The notes below the pieces were generated by a model. It made no database searches. It was given only the letters and a program-made list of their open reading frames with translations, and was not told where the DNA came from. Below, piece after piece: positions 8,619 through 15,220 of a DNA stretch of 64,000 nucleotides. The position numbers and the translations under genes were made by a program. This stretch comes from Saccharopolyspora shandongensis. Its GTDB lineage: Bacteria; Actinomycetota; Actinomycetes; Mycobacteriales; Pseudonocardiaceae. Within the stretch, counting starts at the first letter, position 1. Every line of letters starts with the position of its first letter. The stretch is taken from the NCBI RefSeq assembly GCF_900106995.1, contig NZ_FNOK01000014.1, positions 124,001-188,000 on the forward strand, read 5' to 3'.

Positions 8619-8858
8619 ATGACCGACGAAGAGATCCCGCTCCGGCCCGTGTCGTGCCGCATCTGCGGCACGTGCGTGCTGGTCAAGAAGAACAGCCTGG
8701 CCCACACGCTCGTGCAGTGGACGAGCGACACTGAGCAGTGCGTCGAGCTCGCGCAGAGCCCGACCGCCGACCGCGCAACGGTGCTGACATGCCTGAAGTT
8801 GCGCGACAGCATCGAAACCGCGGTGCGCGATGGGCGAATCCGCCTTCCGCAGCCGTGA
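8619..8858 (+). CDS. Small cysteine-rich protein downstream of kshA
   Basis: A 79-aa protein starting 12 bases after the kshA stop. Cysteines stand at 13, 16, 19, 41 and 58, with CRICGTCVLVKK near the N-terminus, like a small zinc-ribbon or iron-binding knuckle. I do not recognise a named family. Tight linkage suggests co-transcription with kshA and perhaps a role in assembly or electron transfer, which is only inferred. A perfect 23-bp hairpin starts two bases after its stop. Confidence 0.62.
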   Translation: MTDEEIPLRPVSCRICGTCVLVKKNSLAHTLVQWTSDTEQCVELAQSPTADRATVLTCLKLRDSIETAVRDGRIRLPQP

Positions 8859-8860
8859 TC

Positions 8861-8911
8861 CCGCCGACGGCCGACTCCTCGCAGCGGGTGCGAGGAGTCG
8901 GCCGTCGGCGG
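8861..8911 (+). terminator. Perfect hairpin after the kshA unit
   Basis: Arms at 8861-8883 and 8889-8911 are perfectly complementary (23 bp) around the loop GCGGG. It should end or attenuate transcription before the isomerase-like gene, which has its own strong ribosome site. Confidence 0.7.
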
Positions 8912-8965
8912 TCGTCGCCACCAGCCCGCTGCTACGCGGGCCGACCAGGAGGAGAGGAATCGGAC

Positions 8966-9340
8966 ATGCCGGAGCCGTCCGTCATCCGCGACGTCGTCGC
9001 GAGCTATGTGAAGGCCATCGGGACCGGGGGAGCGGCGGAGATCGCGGCGCTGTACGCGGAGGACGCCACCCTCGAAGATCCGGTGGGAAGTGAGCCGCTG
9101 CGCGGCCGGGCCGCGATCGTCGAGTTCTACTCGGCCATCGAGAACCTGCGCCGGGAGAGCGAGCTGATCGCGGTGCGGGCGGCGGGCGACAGCGCCGCGT
9201 TCCACTTCCGCGTGCGCACCGAGACGCCGGACGGCGCGGTCGAGGTCGAGCCGATCGACGTCATGACCTTCGACGCGGACGGGCGGATCACGAGCATGCG
9301 GGCGTTCTGGAGCCCCGAGGACGTGCAGTCCGCTTCGTGA
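8966..9340 (+). CDS. Steroid delta-5-3-ketoisomerase-like protein (NTF2 fold)
   Basis: A 124-aa single-domain protein, the size of bacterial ketosteroid isomerase (KSI). The catalytic set of KSI is preserved at almost the same numbering: Tyr14 in VASYVKAIG, Asp38 in TLEDPVG (the general base) and Asp98 in EPIDVMTF (equivalent to Asp99). KSI moves the C5-C6 double bond of 3-oxo-delta-5-steroids to delta-4. The SD is AGGAGGAGAGG. Its position between kshA and hsaA strongly supports a steroid substrate. It could instead be a non-isomerising NTF2 relative, but the three residues argue against that. Confidence 0.8.
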   Translation: MPEPSVIRDVVASYVKAIGTGGAAEIAALYAEDATLEDPVGSEPLRGRAAIVEFYSAIENLRRESELIAVRAAGDSAAFHFRVRTETPDGAVEVEPIDVMTFDADGRITSMRAFWSPEDVQSAS

Positions 9341-9360
9341 CCGCGCCCGTTGCGGCGCGG
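9341..9360. terminator. Short hairpin between convergent genes
   Basis: CCGCGCC (9341-9347) pairs with GGCGCGG (9354-9360) around a 6-base loop, directly between the stops of the KSI-like (+) and MaoC-like (-) genes. Confidence 0.45.
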
Positions 9361-9370
9361 GGTTCCCGGG

Positions 9371-9889
9371 TCAGGCCAGCCAGCGGTTGAGCGTCTCGAC
9401 GACGCACGCCGGCTTGGCCTGACCCTCGACCTCCGCGGTGATCCGGATCGTCGCCTGGACCCCGCCGGGCACGTCGACGCAGGCGAGGATCTCGCCGTGG
9501 CCGCGGATGCGGGATCCGGCGGGCACCGGCGCGGGGAAGCGGACGCGGTCGGCGCCGTAGTTGACCCCCATGCTGGCGCCGTGCACCGACAGCAGTTGGG
9601 GCAGGAAGTAGTTGCACAGCGACAGCGTGAGGTAGCCGTGCGCGATCGTCGACCCGAACGCGGACTCGCGCGCCCGCACCGGGTCGACGTGGATCCACTG
9701 GTGATCGCCGGTGACGTCGGCGAAGCCGTCGATCCGCGCCTGGTCGATCGGGAGCCACGGGGTGGGGCCCAGCGTCGTGCCGACGGCCGCGCGAAGTTCG
9801 TCGAGCCCGTCGACGGCGAACGGGGCCGCGCCCCCGGATTCCTCGGCCACCTGTTCCTGCCTTCCTGCCGTGCCCGCGGCACCGGCCAT
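9371..9889 (-). CDS. MaoC-like (R)-specific enoyl-CoA hydratase
   Basis: A 172-aa hot-dog-fold protein with the hydratase-2 motif DVTGDHQWIHVDP at residues 58-70; Asp62 and His67 are the expected catalytic pair. FGSTIAHGYLTLSLC is the usual following helix and ADRVRFPAPVPAGS the conserved strand. It should hydrate trans-2-enoyl-CoAs, as in side-chain or ring degradation of steroids. I chose the ATG at 9889, preceded by GAGGTG; a TTG 12 codons earlier is less likely. It is divergent from the HsaA-like gene across a palindromic site. Confidence 0.83.
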   Translation of the reverse strand: MAGAAGTAGRQEQVAEESGGAAPFAVDGLDELRAAVGTTLGPTPWLPIDQARIDGFADVTGDHQWIHVDPVRARESAFGSTIAHGYLTLSLCNYFLPQLLSVHGASMGVNYGADRVRFPAPVPAGSRIRGHGEILACVDVPGGVQATIRITAEVEGQAKPACVVETLNRWLA

Positions 9890-9920
9890 CTCGTCCACCT
9901 CGGCACTGAGAGCATATCCA

Positions 9921-9937
9921 GCCAAGCGTTTGCTTGG
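9921..9937. promoter_or_regulatory. Palindromic operator related to the KstR2 box
   Basis: The bases 9922-9937 form CCAAGC-GTTT-GCTTGG, a perfect inverted repeat overlapping GCCAAGCGTTTGCT, which resembles AnCAAGnnCTTGnT on the reverse strand. It sits between the divergent MaoC-like gene and hsaA, like the sites before kshA and the SnoaL-like gene. Confidence 0.5.
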
Positions 9938-10079
9938 GAAGTCGAGACCGGGCGCGCAGGTCGGTCTCGGTCAGCGGGAGCAGTGCTGGGAGCGGCCCGG
10001 AGGCCGAACTTAGCGTCTAGCACGCCCTGGCACTTCGGTGGCGGGAGCGGCCATCTTGATCATTTCCGGAGGTGCCTGC

Positions 10080-11264
10080 ATGGCGCACGATGTGGTTCGC
10101 CGAGTGGAAGAGGTCGCGGCCCGGCTCGCAGCGACCGCGGAAGAGACCGAACGCCTCGGCAAGTTGGCGGATGAGAGCGTCAAGCTGGTGCGCGAAGCCG
10201 GGGTCATGCGGCTGCTGCAGCCGACCGACTTCGGCGGATTCGCAGCCCATCCGCGCGATTTCGCCGAAGCCGTGATGGCGGTCGCGAAGGTGTGCGGATC
10301 GACGGGATGGGTGTGCGGGGTGGGCGGCGTCCACCCGTGGGAGATGGCGCTCATGGACCGCCGGCTCCAGGAGGAGGTCTGGGGGGAGAACGGGGACACC
10401 TGGATCGCTTCTCCGTACATGCCCAGCGGCGTGGCCACCCCGACCGACGGCGGCTACGTCCTCCGGGGCCGGTGGCAGTTCTCCTCCGGAACCGACCACT
10501 GCGACTGGATCTTCCTCGGCGCGATGCTCGGCGACGCCGACGGCAAGCCCGCACAGCCGGTGAAGACGATGCACGTGGTCCTGCCGAGGAAGGACTACAC
10601 GATCGTCGAGGACTCCTGGGACGTCATCGGGTTGTGCGGCACCGGGAGCAAGGACGTCATCGTCGACGGCGCGTTCATCCCGTCGTACCGGACGATCGAC
10701 GCCGACGAGGTCGCCCAGGGCGAGCTGGCCGCCGAGCGCGCCGTCCGGACCGACACGGTGTACCGGCTGCCGTTCTGGACGATGTTCCCGCTGGGCATCA
10801 CGGCGGCGGTCATCGGCATCGCGGAAGGCGCGCTCGCCTGCCACCTGGACTACCAGCGGGACCGGGTCATGGCGGCCGGAACTCGGGTGCGCGACGACCC
10901 GCACACGATGTACGCGATTTCCGAAGCCGCCGCGGAGATCGCCGGATCGCGCACGCAGCTGCTCGACGGCGTGAGCCGGCTCTACGACATGGTCGACGCG
11001 GGCCGGCCGATCAGCTTCGAGGACCGGTCGGTGGTGCGCCGGAACCAGGTCCGCTGCGCGTGGCGCGCGGTGTCCGCGGTCGACGAGATCTTCGCCCGGT
11101 CCGGCGGGAACGCGGTGCGCCGCAACAACGCGATGCAGCGCTTCTGGCGCGACGCGCACGTCGGCCTGCAGCACGCCATCCACATCCCCGGCTCGATCTA
11201 CCACTCGAATGCCCTGACGTCGTTGGGCATCGAACCGGAAGGGCCGCTGCGGGCGCTGATCTGA
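10080..11264 (+). CDS. hsaA: HsaA-like flavin-dependent monooxygenase (acyl-CoA dehydrogenase fold)
   Basis: A 394-aa protein, the length of HsaA, the oxygenase that 4-hydroxylates the phenolic secosteroid 3-HSA using reduced flavin from HsaB. It has an N-terminal helical domain, the WQFSSGTDHCDWIFLGAM strand region and a C-terminal helical bundle ending in the conserved HIPGSIYHSNAL. GGAGG lies just upstream of the ATG. It is followed 43 bases later by the HsaC-like dioxygenase, which would act on the resulting catechol. HsaB is not in the window. A related group-D monooxygenase acting on another phenol cannot be excluded. Confidence 0.82.
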   Translation: MAHDVVRRVEEVAARLAATAEETERLGKLADESVKLVREAGVMRLLQPTDFGGFAAHPRDFAEAVMAVAKVCGSTGWVCGVGGVHPWEMALMDRRLQEEVWGENGDTWIASPYMPSGVATPTDGGYVLRGRWQFSSGTDHCDWIFLGAMLGDADGKPAQPVKTMHVVLPRKDYTIVEDSWDVIGLCGTGSKDVIVDGAFIPSYRTIDADEVAQGELAAERAVRTDTVYRLPFWTMFPLGITAAVIGIAEGALACHLDYQRDRVMAAGTRVRDDPHTMYAISEAAAEIAGSRTQLLDGVSRLYDMVDAGRPISFEDRSVVRRNQVRCAWRAVSAVDEIFARSGGNAVRRNNAMQRFWRDAHVGLQHAIHIPGSIYHSNALTSLGIEPEGPLRALI

Positions 11265-11307
11265 ACCGAGCCGCGCCGCCTACGACAAAACGGGAGAGAG
11301 GAAGTTC

Positions 11308-12198
11308 ATGACCGACATCAGCTCACTGGGCTACGTCCGGATCCGCGCCACGGATATGGACGCCTGGCGGAAGTTCGCCTTCGAGACCATCGGTTTCGCC
11401 GAGGGCAGCGGGCCCGAGGAGGACGCGCTGTACCTGCGCGTGGACGAGCGGATCGGCCGGATCGTCGTCCTGCCCGGCGACGTGGACCGGGTGGAGGCCG
11501 TGGGCTGGGAGGTCCGCGACCACCTGGGCCTCCAGCGGGTCCAGGCCGCGGTCGAGGCGGCCGGGATCGCCCCGAAGCCGCTGACCCAGGAGGAGGCCGA
11601 CACCCGCCGGGTGGAGGCGGGAATCACCTTCGAAGCACCGGGCGGAACCCCGCTGGAGATCTTCCACGGCCCGGCGCTGGACCACAGCCCGGTCGCGACG
11701 CGGTTCGGGAACCGCTTCGTCACCGGGGCGCTGGGGCTGGGCCACGTCGTGGTGCCGGTGAGCGACCTGGACGAGGCGTACCGCTTCTACGCGGAGACGC
11801 TCGGTTTCCTGCCGCGTGGGGCGTTCCGGCTGCCGGCACCCCCGGAGCACGGCCCGGTCCGGCTCCGCTTCATGGGTGTGAACGCACGGCACCACAGCCT
11901 CGCGCTGCTGCCGTCGCCGGACCTCAAGTCCCCGGCGCTGGTGCACATCATGGTCGAGTGCGAGACCCTCGACGAGGTCGGCCGGGCGCTGGACCGGGTC
12001 ATGGAGGGGGGCTACCACCTGTCGTCCACGCTGGGACGCCACACGAACGACAAGATGGTGTCGTTCTACGTCCGAACCCCGGGAGGCTGGGACCTCGAGG
12101 TGGGCTGCGCGGGCATGCTGGTCGACGAAAAGGCCTACTCGGCGGAGGAGATCACGGCGGACAGCTACTGGGGCCACAAGTGGGACTTCAGCAGCTGA
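11308..12198 (+). CDS. hsaC: Extradiol ring-cleavage dioxygenase (HsaC/BphC-like)
   Basis: A 296-aa type I extradiol dioxygenase with two vicinal-oxygen-chelate domains. The iron ligands are His146 (GLGHVVV), His213 (LVHIMVEC) and Glu264 (DLEVGC); His196 and Tyr254 match the catalytic acid/base residues of BphC. HsaC cleaves the catechol 3,4-DHSA in steroid degradation. The pairing with the HsaA-like monooxygenase supports that role, although catecholic substrates of other origin are possible. The SD is GGGAGAGAGG. A clear hairpin with A/U-rich flanks ends the gene. Confidence 0.87.
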   Translation: MTDISSLGYVRIRATDMDAWRKFAFETIGFAEGSGPEEDALYLRVDERIGRIVVLPGDVDRVEAVGWEVRDHLGLQRVQAAVEAAGIAPKPLTQEEADTRRVEAGITFEAPGGTPLEIFHGPALDHSPVATRFGNRFVTGALGLGHVVVPVSDLDEAYRFYAETLGFLPRGAFRLPAPPEHGPVRLRFMGVNARHHSLALLPSPDLKSPALVHIMVECETLDEVGRALDRVMEGGYHLSSTLGRHTNDKMVSFYVRTPGGWDLEVGCAGMLVDEKAYSAEEITADSYWGHKWDFSS

Positions 12199-12217
12199 CC
12201 TGACCCGAAAAAAGACG

Positions 12218-12247
12218 ACGCGGCGCGGAGAAACCTCCGCGCCGCGT
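12218..12247. terminator. Terminator after hsaC
   Basis: A 13-bp perfect stem ACGCGGCGCGGAG / CTCCGCGCCGCGT with an AAAC loop. GAAAAAAG on the left gives a U-tract for reverse-strand transcripts, and TCTGTT follows on the right. Confidence 0.7.
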
Positions 12248-12292
12248 TCTGTTCGGTGGGCCGAGGTGCGATCGATTCGGCGCTGCTGAGCG

Positions 12293-12934
12293 CTATCCGG
12301 GGCAAGTGTTTGCCGAGGCAGAGGTCATAGCGTCGGCGTGCGTCATTGTCACCGCTGGGAGCATCGACGTGGGCGCACCAATGGCGAATGCGCTATTCGT
12401 GGGAATCAGCCTCCTCGAACAACGCTCGGCTTGTGCCGGCGCATCAATGGCTTCATCGAACCTGCGCGCAGCTCGAAGTGCGACACCGAAGCTGTTCCAG
12501 GCCCGTGCCTCACCAGAGCGGTCCCCGATCTCCGCGGCAGTTCGTTGGGCGGTAGCGGTCACGGCGAGGCTGTCGCCTAGGTAGTGGCGATAATGCAGGT
12601 ACCCGCTGAGGAACAGCGGAAGGTGGATTGCGGTATCGGTGTGGCCTATGGCGTTGACAGCGTGCACGGCGGCGACGAGGTTGGAGTGTTCGGTATCCAG
12701 CCAGGGTTCGGTTCGCGAACTCTGCTGCGGTGTGGTGACTTGGCAACGAGTGCAGTTGCTGATCCGCCGCACATTCACCGTCGGCGGGATGTGCACAGCC
12801 GACACCCCCAAGGTGCGCAGCAGCGACTCCAGACCCGGCTCAGTCGTGAGAACTGAGCCGTACGCGCCGGGAGGCCGATCACTGGGGCGCTCGCCGCACA
12901 TTGCTTCCCGAATGCCACTTCTGAGACTGTCCAC
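12293..12934 (-). pseudogene. Remnant of an AfsR/SARP-type TPR regulator
   Basis: An open reading frame of 213 codons on the minus strand. Residues about 77-165 resemble the TPR part of AfsR-like regulators: PWLDTEHSNLVAAVHAVN, then RTAAEIGDRSGEARAWNSFG and RRFDEAID. The DNA-binding and NB-ARC parts are missing, the frame before the TPR segment has no recognisable domain, and after it the sequence reads as debris. No convincing ribosome site is visible. I read it as a decayed piece of a larger regulator. Expression as a short protein is possible but unlikely. Confidence 0.6.
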
Positions 12935-13232
12935 ATCAGACCTTTAGCAACAGTCAATGGTTCTGGCGGTCAGGCCGATTCTTTTAGTTCGCGAGAAAGG
13001 ACTTTTGGCGCTGTTGGCGGGAAACTCGGTGTGGTCGCATGGCTGTGGAGCGACCGGGAGTGGTCTGGACGCAGTTGGTGCGTGGCCATGACGCAGCGGT
13101 CGCTACGTGGGTGCCCCACCGCTCCGGTCCGCAGTCGGCCGGGACATGGCGGTGGCGGGCCGCGGGTGCGCTAGGCGTACCGCAGATCATTACCGGGACG
13201 GAAACCAGGGCTGGCGCAGGAGACAGACCTCG
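12935..13232. other. Gene-free gap upstream of the Hsp70 block
   Basis: About 300 bases without a supportable gene. It must contain the promoter of the Hsp70-led block, but I cannot assign a confident -35/-10 pair. Short frames here look like shadows. Confidence 0.4.
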
Positions 13233-15176
13233 ATGGGCTACCAGCTCGGGGTGGACCTCGGCACGACCTTCACCGCGGCGGCAGTCGCCGTGGAGGACCG
13301 CGTCGAGGTCGCCACGCTAGGTGAACACGCGCCGAAGGTGCCGTCGGTGCTCTTCCTCACCGATGCCGACGACTTCCTCGTCGGCGAGGCCGCGCACCGG
13401 CGGGCCGCCACCGATCCTGGTCGCGTGGTCCGGGAGTTCAAGCGCCGGTTCGGCGACCCGGCCCCGATCATCCTGGGCGGCAAACCGTTCTCCGCCGACG
13501 CGTTGATGGCCCGGCTGCTGCGCTGGACCGTCGACACCGTCGCCCGCGAGCGGGGTGAGCAGCCCGAGCACGTGACGGTCTGCCACCCGGCGAACTGGGG
13601 GCCGTACAAGCAAGACCTGCTCGCCCAGTGCTTCCAGCTGGCCGACCTGGCCGGGACCACCACGGTGACCGAACCGGAGGCCGCGGCCATCTCCTACGCC
13701 TCGGCGGAACGGGTCGATGCCGGTGACACCGTCGCCGTCTACGACCTCGGCGGCGGCACCTTCGACGCGGCGGTGCTGGCCAAGCGCGAGCGCGGATTCG
13801 ACCTGCTCGGAGCATCGCAGGGCATCGAACACCTCGGCGGTATGGACTTCGACGAGGCCGTGCTGACCCACGTCGTGCGCAGCACCGGGAAGTCCCTGCA
13901 AGGACTTGATCCGCGCGATGTGCACAGCCGGCAGATCATCCTGCGCCTGCGCGCCGAATGCACAGCCGCCAAGGAGGCCTTGTCGGAGGACACCCAGACG
14001 GTCGTGCCGGTGCTGCTGCCCCAGGTCCAGACGCAGGTGCGGCTGACCCGGCAGGAGTTCGAGCAGATGATCCGGCCGAGCGTCGCCGAAACCATCCGGG
14101 ACCTGCAGCGCGCACTGCGATCGGCCGAGATCGAGCCGGGGAATCTGCAGAAGGTGCTGCTCGTCGGCGGATCCTCGCGGATCCCGCTGATCTCCCAGAT
14201 GATCTCGGCGGAGCTGCGCAGGCCGGTGGCGGTCGACGCCTCCCCGAAGTACGCGGTCTCGTCCGGCGCAGCCATCGCCGCACGCGAACGAGCCGCCAGC
14301 CAGCCCGTCCCGGCCCCGCCACCCGTAGCGGCGAGCCCGGCGTCGGCCGAGCGAAGCGCGCCCGCCGCCGCAGTGGCCCCGCCGGTAGCTGTCCCGCAGG
14401 AGGCGCCGAGCGAGTCGGCACCGACAGCACCGGTGCAGCCGGAGCCAGTGCCAGAGGAGCCGGAGCCGGTGCCGCAGCAGCGGGTATCGGCGGAGCCGCC
14501 GGCGCCTGCCGAGGAGCTGGCACCCGCTCCGGTCGCGGACGCACCCGGGGAAACGACCCGCTACGTGCCCGAGGCCGCACCGGTCGCACCGCCGAGTTCA
14601 CCGCTCAAGGTGCCTTCGATGCCCTCGCTGCCGTCGCTGAAGGTCCCAGCAGTGCTGAAGACGCCGCGGGCGCGAGTGATCACGCTCGTAATCGTTGTGG
14701 CCTTGTTGCTCGGGGGCGCGGGTTGGGGCGGCTGGACGTTGCTGTCGGGCATGTCCGGCGCGCCTCCGCCGCCACCCGCGGTGGCACCCCCGGCCCCGGT
14801 GCCCACGCCGAAGTACGTCCCGAACCAGCCGGGCGGTAGCGACTCCGGAGGCAGCGGCGGTTCGGGAGGTGGCACGGGCAGCAATTCCGGAGGGACCACC
14901 ACTAACGGTTCCAGTGGTGGCTCTGGAGGCGGTACCGGTGGTGGTACTGGAGGCGGTTCCGGCGGTTCCGGCGGTTCCGGTGGTTCAGGCGGGGGAACGG
15001 ACAGCGGATCCGGCGGCGGCTCCGGAGGTTCCGGCGGTTCTGGAGGCTCCGGTGGCTCTGGAGGCGGTTCCGGAGGCGGCACCGTGACCGACCACCCGAA
15101 GCCCACCCCCGAAAACCCACCGAAGACCGGCGACGGAGGAACTGGCGGCACCAACAAGGGCACCCACGACCAGTGA
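13233..15176 (+). CDS. Membrane-anchored Hsp70 ATPase-domain protein with Gly/Ser tail
   Basis: A 647-aa protein. Residues 1-350 form a DnaK-type actin-fold ATPase: phosphate 1 motif GVDLGTTFTA at 6-15, phosphate 2 motif DLGGGTFDAAVL at 171-182 and adenosine motif VGGSSRIPL at 311-319. There is no DnaK-like substrate-binding domain. Instead a Pro/Ala/Glu-rich linker (about 355-475) leads to one membrane helix (about 481-505), a PPPPP stretch and a Gly/Ser-rich tail. The ATPase should face the cytosol and the tail the cell exterior. The ATG at 13233 follows GCAGGAGACAG. It heads a block with a repeat protein and two dynamin-like GTPases. Substrate and role are unknown. Confidence 0.85.
   Translation: MGYQLGVDLGTTFTAAAVAVEDRVEVATLGEHAPKVPSVLFLTDADDFLVGEAAHRRAATDPGRVVREFKRRFGDPAPIILGGKPFSADALMARLLRWTVDTVARERGEQPEHVTVCHPANWGPYKQDLLAQCFQLADLAGTTTVTEPEAAAISYASAERVDAGDTVAVYDLGGGTFDAAVLAKRERGFDLLGASQGIEHLGGMDFDEAVLTHVVRSTGKSLQGLDPRDVHSRQIILRLRAECTAAKEALSEDTQTVVPVLLPQVQTQVRLTRQEFEQMIRPSVAETIRDLQRALRSAEIEPGNLQKVLLVGGSSRIPLISQMISAELRRPVAVDASPKYAVSSGAAIAARERAASQPVPAPPPVAASPASAERSAPAAAVAPPVAVPQEAPSESAPTAPVQPEPVPEEPEPVPQQRVSAEPPAPAEELAPAPVADAPGETTRYVPEAAPVAPPSSPLKVPSMPSLPSLKVPAVLKTPRARVITLVIVVALLLGGAGWGGWTLLSGMSGAPPPPPAVAPPAPVPTPKYVPNQPGGSDSGGSGGSGGGTGSNSGGTTTNGSSGGSGGGTGGGTGGGSGGSGGSGGSGGGTDSGSGGGSGGSGGSGGSGGSGGGSGGGTVTDHPKPTPENPPKTGDGGTGGTNKGTHDQ
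14833..15090 (+). repeat. Gly-Gly-Ser coding repeats in the Hsp70 tail
   Basis: Imperfect tandem copies of GGTTCCGGC-like units encode (GGS)n/(GGT)n for about 85 residues of the probable extracytoplasmic tail. The low-complexity DNA may be prone to length changes. Confidence 0.75.
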
Positions 15177-15220
15177 TGGCGTCCGGTTGGACGACTACCC
15201 ACGACACGAGGCAGGAAGAC

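Noticed and set aside
13039..13232. Possible extension or small gene before the Hsp70 start
   Set aside because: Upstream in-frame codons encode Arg/Gly/Trp-rich sequence, while MGYQLGVDLG is the expected Hsp70 N-terminus with its own ribosome site.
14833..15090. Dense GGTTCCGGC repeats considered as a CRISPR-like or structural array
   Set aside because: There are no spacers and the units stay in frame encoding Gly/Ser, so they are coding low-complexity repeats.
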